Origin: an uncultured bacterium
GTDB lineage: Bacteria; Bacillota; Clostridia; Oscillospirales; Ruminococcaceae
Length of the DNA: 64,000 nucleotides
Reading direction: 5' to 3'
NCBI GenBank assembly: GCA_905215965.1
Contig: CAJMSD010000001.1
Span: 418,788-482,787, forward strand
Shown here piece by piece: positions 34,066 through 45,212 of this stretch (position 1 is its first letter; each line of letters starts with the position of its first letter). Below the pieces are notes generated by a model, which was not told where the DNA came from, did not search any database, and worked only from the letters and a program-made list of their open reading frames with translations. The position numbers and the translations under genes were made by a program.

Positions 34066-34218
34066 ATGTTCAAAAAAAGAAGCGCAAAAAAAGCAATACT
34101 GAAGGGAATGGCTTTTGCTGCCAAAAAGACAGCGCAGTTTAATGCAGATAACTATTGTGCATGGTGGCATTATCAGCCGAAAATGCCTAATGCAGTCAAA
34201 AAAATGCATAAGTCCTGA
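34066..34218 (+). CDS. agrD: Cyclic lactone autoinducer peptide precursor (AgrD-like)
   Basis: 50 residues from ATG 34066 (AGGAGG 9 bases upstream; earlier frame start at 33991 lies in the promoter). N-terminal amphipathic leader (KKAILKGMAFAAKKT), a core around NADNYCAWWHYQPKMP, and a charged tail. The Cys followed by aromatic residues and QPKMP matches clostridial cyclic lactone autoinducers, where a thiolactone joins Cys to the last core residue. The exact core ends are inferred. Its stop overlaps the AgrB start. Confidence 0.9.
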   Translation: MFKKRSAKKAILKGMAFAAKKTAQFNADNYCAWWHYQPKMPNAVKKMHKS

Positions 34219-34823
34219 TGCTTGAACGTCTATCTGAAAAGTTCACATGGAAGCTGATACATACTGAAATTATTTCCAAAACAGATGCAGACGTGTATGT
34301 GTACGGATTTTTTCAATTGGCCATGATGATTCTAAACATTGCGACGACATTGTTTCTGGCCATACTATTTAAGCTTCTGATTCCCTGCATTTTGCTAAAT
34401 TTGTCCTATATTCCACTACGAATAAACGCAGGAGGACATCATGCGAGTAGTCCCACAAAATGCTACATAAATTCAACAATTATGATTGCAGCTTTGCTTG
34501 CCGTTATAAAATGGATCACTATTCATAATACAATTTCTGCGATTATGTTTGTTTTGTCGGGGATTGTGATATGGATTCTGGCTCCTGTGGAAGCAGAAAA
34601 TAATCCATGGGATGACACAGAAAAGCAGATATATCGCAGGCGTACTAGAGTTATACTTTTAATCGAAGCAATTTTTTTTACAGTATCATTAATTTTTATG
34701 AAAGATTGGATTTCAGAAACAATAACGTTGGGAATATTTACAGAAAGCGTTTTGCTGCTTATAGGAGCACTTATAAATAACAATAAACGATCAAAAAATG
34801 AAATATTACCTAAGAGAAAATAG
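34218..34823 (+). CDS. agrB: AgrB-like pheromone maturation protease
   Basis: 201 residues, start ATG overlapping the previous TGA. Five or six membrane segments. The family signature LRINAGGHHASSPTKC (about residues 68-83) holds the catalytic His and Cys. It cuts the tail from the AgrD-like precursor and forms the thiolactone at the membrane. Gene order here is regulator-kinase-precursor-protease, unlike the B-D-C-A order of Staphylococcus. Confidence 0.95.
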   Translation: MLERLSEKFTWKLIHTEIISKTDADVYVYGFFQLAMMILNIATTLFLAILFKLLIPCILLNLSYIPLRINAGGHHASSPTKCYINSTIMIAALLAVIKWITIHNTISAIMFVLSGIVIWILAPVEAENNPWDDTEKQIYRRRTRVILLIEAIFFTVSLIFMKDWISETITLGIFTESVLLLIGALINNNKRSKNEILPKRK

Positions 34824-35359
34824 TTAAGAAAGCACTGATTAATTCCAGTACATAAATTACCCTGTCAGATTGTATAGAAATTTATCTTTAAATCAACTAC
34901 TGTCAAAAAGTACACTCACAGTGTGAGTGTACTCGCATAGCATATTGAAATATCAGCAAGTTTAACAAAAAGGATGATTAAGATATCTCAAAGTGAAATA
35001 AGAGAAGTTTCTCAGTTAAAGTTTCTGTATAAGATGATGGAAAATACACAAGCAAAATACGTATTAAATCACTAGCATGATTTATTCAGTAATTACTTAA
35101 CAAATATTTAGAAATCCGAATTTACAATTTGGATAAATCTGTGAAGATAAATTCAAAAAGGTAATTTTCATAAATCCTATTGCGTATCAGTATTAATAAA
35201 CGATTTTATAAAGTTAAAGAATGGGATGTGCCGTAATAAAACTAACCTTTGGTACATGTTGCTACGGCACATCTAACCGCATTTTGGAAAACCTTTAATA
35301 TATTTATGCACTAAAAAACATTGAAGAAATACCACGCACAATAAAATACGGAGGTAAAA
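34824..35359. other. Non-coding region before the giant toxin gene
   Basis: No gene seen. Two strong inverted repeats: AGTACACTCAC/GTGAGTGTACT (34909-34933) and GATGTGCCGTA/TACGGCACATC (35225-35273), the latter only 87 bases before the giant gene and without a T run. No LytTR repeat pair was seen here. Confidence 0.6.
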
Positions 35360-38300
35360 ATGAAATTAAAGAAAAAGCACAAACAAAGAGTATTCAGCGG
35401 AATTCTCAGTGCAATAATGTTGGCGAACTTCTGTACAGTAATGCCAATTTCCACTTTTGCTAAAGATGATGAAATTCAGGAAATCACAAATGATAACGGA
35501 CACAGATATCAGCTTTTTGATACGTCCATGAACTGGCACGAAGCAGAGGCATATTGTGAGAGCCTTGGAGGACATCTCGTGACTATAAATTCTGACGAGG
35601 AGCAGCAGTTTATAAACAACAATATACTTTCAATCGGAACGAAAAATACTTATTATATAGGTATGTATAGAGATAATACCGATAGTGATTGGAAATGGAT
35701 TACTAACGAAGATATTGATTATATTAACTGGGATGACGGTGAACCGAATGATACAAATGAGAATTATGTTCATATGTACAGGGGCATAGGAAATTATGGG
35801 ACATGGAACAATACATTTGATTTTGTCGAAGGAACCGAAAGTTACAGTACTGCTAATGCTGGCTTTATATGTGAATGGGAAAGCGTAGATTCTTCTGTTG
35901 AAGTTAAAAATAACATGAAGAACTACGCTTTATTTTCTGCAAGTACAACAGAAAATCTGAGCTTTTATGGCTGGAAAAGCAATATTTCGGGAAATATTTA
36001 CAGCGGAGCATCGTTTAATTACGGTGGATCAGAGCTTTATGTAAACGGTAGAATAGACGCTGTAGGAAACATTAATGCAAGCGGCTGGAAAATTGAGATT
36101 AACGAAGAGAGTGAAAATGTTGAGCCAGTTGAAAAGCCTGATTTTGACGAGGTTATACATGATAATGCACAGCCATATGAATATTTTGAAGAAAGTCCTG
36201 CATATATAGAGGATAAAACAGTTATAAGCAGTTCTATAAAAGTTGCGGGAGATGTAGTAATCAGCAGTACCTCATTTGAAGGTGACTGCTATATTATTGC
36301 CGAAGGAAATATCACATATAACGTTGATTCGTTCAATACAGCAGGCAGAGTTTTTCTGTATTCGAGAAACGGAAATATAACGATCAACGGAACTCAGATC
36401 GAGTTTAACGGTGCGATGTATGCTCCCAATGGACAGGTCAGATTCAATACCAACGATACGACGCTTAACGGATTTGTATGGGCGAACAGCATAAATTACG
36501 GCGGAAGCGTTCTGAATGTAACAGCCGATAATTTTGACATGGTTGAACCGAAATGCATCGTAAAAACTTACACTATCGACGAAGATTTCAACGAAGGCGA
36601 ACTGAACGGTCTGAGCCTTGCAGTTCCAAATCAGCTTGTGCTTTCAGAAAAACAGAATGCAGAATCTGTTCCGTATAAAAAAATATTCGGCGATATTGAA
36701 AACGGAAAGGGCGTAAAGGTTACCTGTTCCGCAGATAAAAGCGCCATTTCGGGAAACGGTGACAGCGTTAATATCAGATACGGATTAAGCGGATTCGGTG
36801 AAGCTGATGTAAACGAAAATGCAGTAGATCTTATCATAGTTGTAGATGAATCTGGCAGCATGAGCGGAACACGTATGAGTAATACCAAAGCTGCAGCGAA
36901 AGAAATCATTTCCCAAATGAAAGATAACGACCGCTGTGCAGTCATGGGGTTTACATATTCCTCAAGCATAAAGCAGAGTCTCACTTCTGACAAGGAATTG
37001 CTTAATACAGCAGTGGACAAGCTGTATGCTTCCGGTGGTACAAGAATATATGTTGGAATTGATGAAGCTCTGAAAATGTTCAGTTATATGAGCGAGGATA
37101 ATCGTCAAAAGTTTATTATTCTGTTATCTGACGGCGAAGATGAGGCTGTTTCAAGATCATTGGAATCTGCGAAATCTGCTGGAGAAAATGATATCAGAAT
37201 TTTTGCAATGATGATCGGTTCAGGCACGCTCCAGATGCAGAATATTGCGATCAACAGCAACGGAATTTACAAAAATGCACCGTCTTCAGAGGATATCGGC
37301 AAAATTATGTCGTATTTTGCTTCGGAGGTTTTTAATGTTGCAGGACGAAATACAACTTTCAGAACAACAATAAAAGATAAAACTTCGGTTGATATAAGCA
37401 AAATAACTCCCGAACCGTCTAAGGTTACAGAAAACGAGGACGGCAGTGTTACGCTTGAATGGAATTTTGACAGAATTACTATCGACGAGCAGAAAAACAT
37501 TGATATTCCGCTGACTGCAAATGCCGGAAACGATGGTTTTTCGGAGCTTATCGAGAATACCTCCTGCGTTTATTACGACCGCAGCGGTAAGCCGAATATT
37601 GTGTACGCCGAAGATATTTCTCTTCCTGTCAGCAATTATGTGGAAAGCGGAAGCTGGTCTGTAGTTTTTGGCAGCGAAAGAGAGTCTGTGAACTGGAAAA
37701 ACATTTACTGGAACGGCGTTCGTCACGGTGACGGAACTATTACAGTTAACGCTTCTGCAAGCGATGACGGAGCTAATTTCAGCGAACCTATTGCAATAAA
37801 AAATTACGAGGATATTTCCGGTCTGACAGGTCGTTATGTAAAACTTGAAGTGAATATGACGGTTTCCTCGGACGGTAAAACTCCCGAACTTTCCGACATT
37901 ACGGTAATGTCGGAAGATGCGGTAATGCCGGATTTTTCAAACGCAGAACCTACCCTTGAAATCGCTTCAAAGAGCGTTACAAAGGTTAATGTTCCGTTGA
38001 ATATCCGTGCGGATCTTGCAGACGACTGTCTTAAATCAGATATTTCTATAAAATGGTCATGCGATGATGCGAATGTAAAATTTGCAGATGATTCAAAGCT
38101 TATGACTTCGGTGATCTGTGCAGAAACAGGCAGTTATGATATTGTTTGTACCGTAAATGACGGCGAAAAAACAGTCCAGAATATGCGTACAATCGTATGT
38201 GAGCCTGCTGACAGCTATGCGGATATTGATCCTGATAAAAAGGACGAGGCGGTCGCTCCGAAAATAAAAGTTAATCTGCCGAAATATGCTGACAGAAACG

Positions 38301-41300
38301 AAAAAATCAACACCAAGATTGAAAAGCTGAACGATACTGAAATTTCCTGGTATTCGGTTATTTTCAATGGAAATACGCCTGTTGATGTAACAGACGACGG
38401 CGAATTTTCTCTCACAATGCCCAATAGAGACGGCACATATAAGGTCGTTGTAAGAGCCTTTGACTGGGCTGGAAAATCTGACGTTCAGGAGTATAAAATA
38501 ATCGTTGACAGCATTGTGCCTGCGGTTGAAATTATGCCCTCGTCTGATGAAGCTATAATCGGAAGTGAAGCATTTTTCAAGGTAAAAGTAACTGGGGAAC
38601 ACAAAATAAAATCAGTTGAATACACGCTGAACGGCGAAAAAATTGATATTCCCGAAAACGGAATCGTACCAATAAATACCGACAAAGAAGCAGAATATAT
38701 CCTTGAAGCAAAGGGCGAAACCATAAAGGGAAAAGCGATTTCAGCGTCTGCGAAAATTACTGTAATTGAAGCTGATACAGAAAATCCGGAAGTTAAAATC
38801 ACTTTTGACAAGAGTAGCTATAATGAAAATGGTACGGCTGTTATTACTGTTAATGCAACTGACAATGTTGGGGTTACTAAACTCGATGTGTTTGTAAATG
38901 GCGAGGCGGTTACGCTTGATAAAGACGGAAAATTCAAGATAACAGGCTTAAAATATGGCGATTACATCATTACCGCAAACGCCTTTGACGACGCCGGAAA
39001 TAAAGGTACTGCATCAAAAACTCTGACAGCAAAGGACGTAACAAAGCCAACTCTTGAACTTAAGGCTGATAAAACTGAGGTCAAAGTCGGTGAAAAAGTC
39101 AATATCACTGTTATTGCTGCAGACAACAACGGAGTTGTCTGCACGGAGTTGACTATTGATAATAAAAAAGTTGATTTATCCGCAGATAATACGGCTGTAT
39201 TTGAACCCGACAAAGAGGGAAAATATGTTGTTAAAGCAACGGCTTCTGACCTGTCGGGAAATAAAATTACAAAGCAGTTTACAATTACTGTTGTTCAGCC
39301 GGATACGATTGCTCCGACCGTTACGCTTTCTTTTGATAAGGATACTTATTTTGAAGACGACGATATTGTAATCAGTGTTTCTGCGATCGATAATGTCGGC
39401 GTAATAAAAACAATTCTTTTCGTTGACGGTGAAGAAGTTGAACTTGATAAGGATGGAAATTATAATATCAAAAAGGCTGAGCTTAAGGATTATGAAATAA
39501 TCGCAAAAGCCTATGATGAAGAAAACAATGAAGGTTCTGCAACTTCTACTGTTAAAGTAAACGAAGCGAAAGCTCCCGAAATCAATGTGACTTTCGATAA
39601 GGATATGTACATTGAAGGCGATTTGCTTGAGGGACTTGTTACCGCTCAGGGACAGCGTGAAATAATTACGCTTACGGGAAAAGTGAACGGAAAACCGCTT
39701 GCAATTGAGGACGGCGTATTTTCACTCAGCGATCTTTCGGCAGGAGATTATACATTTACGTTTACTGCTGAAGATGCAAAAGAATTAAAGTCAACTATCG
39801 AAAAAGAAATTACTGTTTTTAAAAAAGATGAAGCCGACAGGCGATTATTTGCAAGCATAGACGGTCTTGTTTTATACAAAACGACGGCTTTATACAAAGT
39901 AACAGCGACGGACGAAATTGACAAATCCACAATTTCGGTAAAATTAAACGGTGAAAAAATCACGCTTGATGAAAATCTCGAATATGAATTTAAGGCGGAA
40001 AAGCTCTTTGATAATGAGCTCGTATTAACTGCAAAAACTAAGGACGGCGAAACGATCACTGTAAGAAATAAAGTTCTTGTTTACGAAACCGACAAGCCTA
40101 CGGTTGACATAAAATTAAGCAAAGATAAGGATATTCAGGAACATGAAGATATTACCGTAACAATTAAAGCTGAGGATATTTCGGGTATTAAGAAAATCCA
40201 GTGTTTGTTTGACGGCGTTGAGATGCTGCTTGATGAAAACGGTCAGACGGTTATCAAAGATTTTCAGATGAGACCTCATGCGCTTGTTGTCAGAGCATGG
40301 GATAATTTCAACAATTGCAGAAGCTATAAGGTTTCATTCTACGTTGTGCAGTACGAAGTTTCCGGAGGAAATGGTTCGGTTTCTGTTGGCGGCGAAGATG
40401 AAACAGAAAAGGAACTGATAGCTGATATTTATAATCCAATCAATGAAGATGTAATCACAGCGCCTATGGATATATTCGGACGTGCAGACGGTACAGATTT
40501 TGAAAAATACAGGCTTGAATATCAGTCAGCAGCCGGTGGAGATTACGTTCTTATCACTGAGGGAACAAGCAAAAAGAATAATCAGTCATTAGGCGAATTT
40601 GATCCTACAATGCTTCGTAACGGACTTTATAATATCAGACTTACCGTGTGGGGAAAAAGCGGTGTAAGTATTTCTGACGAGATACTGATTTCCGTTGAGG
40701 GACAGATGAAAATTGGCAATTTCTCAATGGATTTTCAGGACATGGATGTAAATGTTTCCGGTGCTCCGTTAACAGTAATTAGAGGTTATGACAGTCGTGA
40801 CAGAAATGTAAGCGGTGATTTTGGATATGGCTGGAATATTTCAACCTGTGGAGTCACAATTACCAAGAGCTGTAACCTGAGTTATGGCTGGGACGAGAGT
40901 CGAAGCGGATACAATTATTATTATTCGCCGACAAAGCCGCATATTGTTTCGATCAACTGGGGTAATGGTCAGACAGAGAAGTTTGTAATGAAATTAAAAA
41001 GCGAAGGATATTCCTCATATAGAACGGTATCGGTTTCATTTGAATCAATGGACGGCAGCGGCTCTACGCTTATTTCAAATTACACTTCTTCCGGATGGAC
41101 ATATCAAAGTGATCAAATTTATTTTTTAGACTGGAGTTCATTTGATACAATTGATTATGATCCGGATATATGGTATCTGACACGTCCTGATGGAACAGTA
41201 TATCAAATAAGCTGTACTAATGGAATACAAAAGATTACTGACCCCAACGGAAATCAAGTTGTTTTCAAAAATAATTCCATTGTTCAGACAGATGCGGACA

Positions 41301-44300
41301 ATAATCAGAAAATGATCTCGATTAATCGAGACAGTCAGGGAAGAATTGCAAGTATTGCATCTCCCACAGGAAAGATCGTATCTTATGAATATGATGAAAA
41401 CGGAGACCTCGCATCAGTAACCGATATTTCAGGCGAAGTTACAAAGTTTGAATATGATAATCACTATCTTACAGCTATAATTGACCCAAGAGGCATAACA
41501 GTATCAAGAAATATCTATGACGATGACGGCAGACTTATTAAAACAATTGACGCTGATGGAAATGAAATAGTTTACGACCACGACATTGACGGACGAGAAG
41601 AAACCATTACAGACAGAAACGGTGGCGTTACACGATATACTTACGATCATAACGGCAACGTTACTTCACAAACCGATCCAATGGGTAACACCATAAAGAG
41701 CACATATGATGAAAATGGCAATCTTTCATCAAAAACCGATGCACTTGGAAATGTGACAAATTACAGCTATGACGAGCACGGAAATATGCTTGAACTGACT
41801 GACGCTGAGGGAAACATCGTTACAAATGCATATAACTCCAAGGGATTTGTTACATCTATCAATGCAATGGGAATTGACATAATGAGCGTGAATTATGATG
41901 AAAATGGCAATGCCTCATCAACTGTTGACGCTCTCGGCAACGAAATAAATTATAGTTATGACATCAAGGGCAATCTGAAATCCGTTACTGATGAAATAGG
42001 CACATATATGAATATGACCTATGACAGCAATGGTAATGTTATTTCTGCCACAAACGGTGCTGGAACTTCTGCTGAATTTACTTATGACAGTGACGGAAAT
42101 TGTCTTTCCAAAACGCTCACTTATACGTCGGACGGAGTTTCAAAAACTGTTACAGAAAATTACACTTACGATGATGCCGGAAATCTTATAAAAATCATTG
42201 ACAGCGACGGAAATATCACGACAACCGAGTATAACAGCATGGGAAAAGTTTCTGTTGCTGCAGATGAAAAAGGCAGACAGACTTCATACGATTATGACGA
42301 TCTTGGCAACTTTGTAAAAATAACATATGCAGACGGAACTTCCGAATCCTTCACATACGACCGTGAGAGCAATAATCTTACAGCAACTGACAGACTCGGC
42401 AGAACTGTGACAATGAAGTATGACAAGGTTGGAAATCTTATTTCCAAAACATATCCAAACGGAACTGTGGTTTCATACGCTTACGATGCTAATTACAATC
42501 TTGTTTCAGAAACAAGCACAAGCGGTGGAACAACTAAGTACGAGTATGATAAAATCGGCAGAAATACTGCAATTATTGATGCTCTTGGAAACCGTACAGA
42601 ATTTGCTTACAACAGTCATTCTCAGCTTGAAAGCATGACCGACGCAAAGGGAAATGTTCACACTTACACCTATGACGACAACGGAAACCGTATCAAAACA
42701 ACTTATCCTGATGGTTCAAGCGTATCCTCTGCATATGACGCAAGAGGTCGTGTGACAAGTCAGACAGATCAGCACGGATATACAACTTCATATACTTATG
42801 ACGGTGCTGACAGGCTTACAAGCGTTACAGATACTCTCGGCAACGTAACAAGCTACACATATGATGAAGTAGGAAATCTCATTATGGTAACTGATGCTAA
42901 TGGCAATTCTACTTATTACACTTACGATGATTTTGGCAGAGTTATCAGAACTACAAACGCTCTCGGAAAAACTGCTGAAGTAACTTACGACATCAGCGGA
43001 AATGTGCTTACATCGACTGATTTTGCAGGTAAGCTCACATCCTACACATATGATGAATTTGACAGATTAGCAAGTAAAACGACAGAGGACGGAACAGTTA
43101 CATATTCCTATACTGTTGACGGAAAGCTTTCGTCTGTAGTTGATTCCACAGGCACAACAAAATACTCTTACGACAGCATGGACGGACTTAAAAAGGTTGT
43201 ATATCCCAACGGCGAATACGTTGAGTACAGCTATGACGATTCGTGCAGACTGACAAGCGTAGAGACTGCATACGGCACGACTTCATACGGATATGACAAG
43301 CTCGACAGACTGGTGAGAGTTGTTGACAGAAATGGCTATGCTACGGTCTATGAATATGATGAAAATGGTAACAGGTCAGCGGTCAGATATGCCAACGGAA
43401 TTGTAATAACTTACAAATATGACGAGGTAAACCGTCTTATCAGTGAAAAAGCGCTTGACAAACAGGGCGGACTTGTGGCACAATATGAGTATACCCTTGG
43501 AGCAGCCGGAGAACGCACAAAAGTCAAGGAGCTTGACCGCACTGTAGAGTATACATACGATGAGCTTTACAGGCTGACAGGCGAAAAGATAACTGCTGCG
43601 GACGGAACTGTAACAGAGTACACCTACGCTTACGACAACGTAAGCAACCGCATCTTGAAAACCGAAAATGGTACTAAGACGACCTACACCTACAATGCTC
43701 TCAATCAGCTTGTTAAGGAAAACGATACCGTATACAAGTACGATGATGCAGGAAATCTAATCTCTACGACATCATCTGGTAAGTCTGCGGCATATACTTA
43801 TAATGCTGAGAATAAGCTGATTCGTGCGACTGTTCAGGAAGGCAACAATGTCTCTGTTGAGGAATATGAGTACGACTATGTAGGAAACAGAACTGTAAAG
43901 AAGTCTGAAAACGATTATACTTACTATCTTAACGATATAAGCGGAAGTCTTACTCAGGTTCTTGCAGAACTTGATTCTAACGGAAATGAAAAGTGCTACT
44001 ACACAAGAGGAATTGAAATCATTTCGCAGGAACGAAGCAGCAATATTTCATACTATCTAACAGACGGTCACGGCTCGGTAAGACAGCTTACTGGTTCAAA
44101 CGGAGCTGTAACAGACACTTATGTGTATGACGCTTGGGGTAATCTGATTTCTTCGACTGGTACTACTGAAAACAGCTATCTATACTGCGGCGAGCAGCTC
44201 GACAGCACTACAGGACTTTACTATCTCCGTGCGAGATATATGAATCCAACTACAGGTACATTCATCTCTATGGATACCTATCAGGGTTCGATATTTGAGC

Positions 44301-45202
44301 CTGTGACGCTGCACAAGTACCTTTATGCAAATGCAAATCCTGTTATGAATACTGATCCATCGGGATACTTTTCATTAGGCGATTTTAATGCTGCAAGCAG
44401 TATTAATAGTATTCTTGATAATTCTGCAAACATGAGTTCGCAATTTGCCATTAAATTCTTTAAGAATTTTATGAAGAAGATGGCAATTGGTACAATTGGC
44501 GGATTGATAGCAGTTGGTGACCAGTGGGCGGCAGGTATAACTGATCCTGACCAATTAGCAATTGCATTCAGAAAAGGATTTTTAACTGGTTTAGCTTTTT
44601 CTTTTGCATCCGGTAAGGTTGCTATGGCATTGGGAGGAATTGGTACTATAGTTGGATTTGGTAGTGCTATTTCTTCTTTTAAGAATGGCGATACGTGGCA
44701 AGGTATATATAGACTAAGTTTATCAGTTCTTGGCGGTGCATTATGGTGCAAAAAATATGGCTCGGAAGTAAATGGCATATTAAATAAACTTACTTCTTTG
44801 TCGAAAGAAGAAAGTTTGCAAACGGCATATTATGAATATAAAGCGTTAAGAATGCAAGGGTATAATGCTTCGGATGCATACAATTTAATGAAGCAGTTTC
44901 GTAATGGAATAAATCCAAATAATAAATTTGTTTTCCATTTTACCTCCCTTGAAGGTGGTGAAGGCATTACTTCATCTGGAGTAATCAATCCAAGCAAAAG
45001 CGGAGTTGCTGGTCCTGGTGTATACACAGGCACTACTCCTAAACCGTCATGGTTTTTAAAGCATATTCCATGGGTGGGTTGGGGATTAGGATCAAGACCT
45101 GTTAGAATACCTATTCTTTTGCCATCGGATGCAAATGTGACTTATCCTTTATTTCCTTTATTTTCAGCTATTTTCGAGGATTTAATTTCGTTAATTTCGT
45201 AG
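35360..45202 (+). CDS. Giant secreted RHS/YD-repeat polymorphic toxin with lectin, VWA and ADP-ribosyltransferase tip
   Basis: 3280 residues. In order: signal peptide (1-35); C-type lectin-like domain (about 50-175, WHEAEAYCESLGGHL, FICEWE); a beta-rich adhesin-like region (190-390); von Willebrand A domain with MIDAS VDESGSMSG (about 490-665); discoidin/beta domains; five or more Ig-like repeats opening DxxxPxV (about 1080-1660); RHS opening (about 1785); YD repeats (about 2000-2850); RHS core ending (YLYCGEQLDS…ARYMNPTTG, about 2940-3003); a variable tip (3004-3280) with KFVFHFTSLEGGEGI and GPGVYTG, a HYD1-like ADP-ribosyltransferase. GGAGG precedes the ATG. It should be exported, anchor by lectin and VWA parts, and deliver the tip. 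The following small gene is its likely immunity. Confidence 0.9.
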   Translation: MKLKKKHKQRVFSGILSAIMLANFCTVMPISTFAKDDEIQEITNDNGHRYQLFDTSMNWHEAEAYCESLGGHLVTINSDEEQQFINNNILSIGTKNTYYIGMYRDNTDSDWKWITNEDIDYINWDDGEPNDTNENYVHMYRGIGNYGTWNNTFDFVEGTESYSTANAGFICEWESVDSSVEVKNNMKNYALFSASTTENLSFYGWKSNISGNIYSGASFNYGGSELYVNGRIDAVGNINASGWKIEINEESENVEPVEKPDFDEVIHDNAQPYEYFEESPAYIEDKTVISSSIKVAGDVVISSTSFEGDCYIIAEGNITYNVDSFNTAGRVFLYSRNGNITINGTQIEFNGAMYAPNGQVRFNTNDTTLNGFVWANSINYGGSVLNVTADNFDMVEPKCIVKTYTIDEDFNEGELNGLSLAVPNQLVLSEKQNAESVPYKKIFGDIENGKGVKVTCSADKSAISGNGDSVNIRYGLSGFGEADVNENAVDLIIVVDESGSMSGTRMSNTKAAAKEIISQMKDNDRCAVMGFTYSSSIKQSLTSDKELLNTAVDKLYASGGTRIYVGIDEALKMFSYMSEDNRQKFIILLSDGEDEAVSRSLESAKSAGENDIRIFAMMIGSGTLQMQNIAINSNGIYKNAPSSEDIGKIMSYFASEVFNVAGRNTTFRTTIKDKTSVDISKITPEPSKVTENEDGSVTLEWNFDRITIDEQKNIDIPLTANAGNDGFSELIENTSCVYYDRSGKPNIVYAEDISLPVSNYVESGSWSVVFGSERESVNWKNIYWNGVRHGDGTITVNASASDDGANFSEPIAIKNYEDISGLTGRYVKLEVNMTVSSDGKTPELSDITVMSEDAVMPDFSNAEPTLEIASKSVTKVNVPLNIRADLADDCLKSDISIKWSCDDANVKFADDSKLMTSVICAETGSYDIVCTVNDGEKTVQNMRTIVCEPADSYADIDPDKKDEAVAPKIKVNLPKYADRNEKINTKIEKLNDTEISWYSVIFNGNTPVDVTDDGEFSLTMPNRDGTYKVVVRAFDWAGKSDVQEYKIIVDSIVPAVEIMPSSDEAIIGSEAFFKVKVTGEHKIKSVEYTLNGEKIDIPENGIVPINTDKEAEYILEAKGETIKGKAISASAKITVIEADTENPEVKITFDKSSYNENGTAVITVNATDNVGVTKLDVFVNGEAVTLDKDGKFKITGLKYGDYIITANAFDDAGNKGTASKTLTAKDVTKPTLELKADKTEVKVGEKVNITVIAADNNGVVCTELTIDNKKVDLSADNTAVFEPDKEGKYVVKATASDLSGNKITKQFTITVVQPDTIAPTVTLSFDKDTYFEDDDIVISVSAIDNVGVIKTILFVDGEEVELDKDGNYNIKKAELKDYEIIAKAYDEENNEGSATSTVKVNEAKAPEINVTFDKDMYIEGDLLEGLVTAQGQREIITLTGKVNGKPLAIEDGVFSLSDLSAGDYTFTFTAEDAKELKSTIEKEITVFKKDEADRRLFASIDGLVLYKTTALYKVTATDEIDKSTISVKLNGEKITLDENLEYEFKAEKLFDNELVLTAKTKDGETITVRNKVLVYETDKPTVDIKLSKDKDIQEHEDITVTIKAEDISGIKKIQCLFDGVEMLLDENGQTVIKDFQMRPHALVVRAWDNFNNCRSYKVSFYVVQYEVSGGNGSVSVGGEDETEKELIADIYNPINEDVITAPMDIFGRADGTDFEKYRLEYQSAAGGDYVLITEGTSKKNNQSLGEFDPTMLRNGLYNIRLTVWGKSGVSISDEILISVEGQMKIGNFSMDFQDMDVNVSGAPLTVIRGYDSRDRNVSGDFGYGWNISTCGVTITKSCNLSYGWDESRSGYNYYYSPTKPHIVSINWGNGQTEKFVMKLKSEGYSSYRTVSVSFESMDGSGSTLISNYTSSGWTYQSDQIYFLDWSSFDTIDYDPDIWYLTRPDGTVYQISCTNGIQKITDPNGNQVVFKNNSIVQTDADNNQKMISINRDSQGRIASIASPTGKIVSYEYDENGDLASVTDISGEVTKFEYDNHYLTAIIDPRGITVSRNIYDDDGRLIKTIDADGNEIVYDHDIDGREETITDRNGGVTRYTYDHNGNVTSQTDPMGNTIKSTYDENGNLSSKTDALGNVTNYSYDEHGNMLELTDAEGNIVTNAYNSKGFVTSINAMGIDIMSVNYDENGNASSTVDALGNEINYSYDIKGNLKSVTDEIGTYMNMTYDSNGNVISATNGAGTSAEFTYDSDGNCLSKTLTYTSDGVSKTVTENYTYDDAGNLIKIIDSDGNITTTEYNSMGKVSVAADEKGRQTSYDYDDLGNFVKITYADGTSESFTYDRESNNLTATDRLGRTVTMKYDKVGNLISKTYPNGTVVSYAYDANYNLVSETSTSGGTTKYEYDKIGRNTAIIDALGNRTEFAYNSHSQLESMTDAKGNVHTYTYDDNGNRIKTTYPDGSSVSSAYDARGRVTSQTDQHGYTTSYTYDGADRLTSVTDTLGNVTSYTYDEVGNLIMVTDANGNSTYYTYDDFGRVIRTTNALGKTAEVTYDISGNVLTSTDFAGKLTSYTYDEFDRLASKTTEDGTVTYSYTVDGKLSSVVDSTGTTKYSYDSMDGLKKVVYPNGEYVEYSYDDSCRLTSVETAYGTTSYGYDKLDRLVRVVDRNGYATVYEYDENGNRSAVRYANGIVITYKYDEVNRLISEKALDKQGGLVAQYEYTLGAAGERTKVKELDRTVEYTYDELYRLTGEKITAADGTVTEYTYAYDNVSNRILKTENGTKTTYTYNALNQLVKENDTVYKYDDAGNLISTTSSGKSAAYTYNAENKLIRATVQEGNNVSVEEYEYDYVGNRTVKKSENDYTYYLNDISGSLTQVLAELDSNGNEKCYYTRGIEIISQERSSNISYYLTDGHGSVRQLTGSNGAVTDTYVYDAWGNLISSTGTTENSYLYCGEQLDSTTGLYYLRARYMNPTTGTFISMDTYQGSIFEPVTLHKYLYANANPVMNTDPSGYFSLGDFNAASSINSILDNSANMSSQFAIKFFKNFMKKMAIGTIGGLIAVGDQWAAGITDPDQLAIAFRKGFLTGLAFSFASGKVAMALGGIGTIVGFGSAISSFKNGDTWQGIYRLSLSVLGGALWCKKYGSEVNGILNKLTSLSKEESLQTAYYEYKALRMQGYNASDAYNLMKQFRNGINPNNKFVFHFTSLEGGEGITSSGVINPSKSGVAGPGVYTGTTPKPSWFLKHIPWVGWGLGSRPVRIPILLPSDANVTYPLFPLFSAIFEDLISLIS

Positions 45203-45212
45203 AGGTAAGTTT

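Noticed and set aside
34909..34933. Inverted repeat before the giant gene as a LytTR box
   Set aside because: It is a palindrome, not a 21-base direct repeat, and does not match ACCATTTAGCGTAAA.
42420..42638. Extra small genes inside the giant toxin (42420, 39156, 44323 and others)
   Set aside because: All are out-of-frame shadows of the giant gene's repeats.
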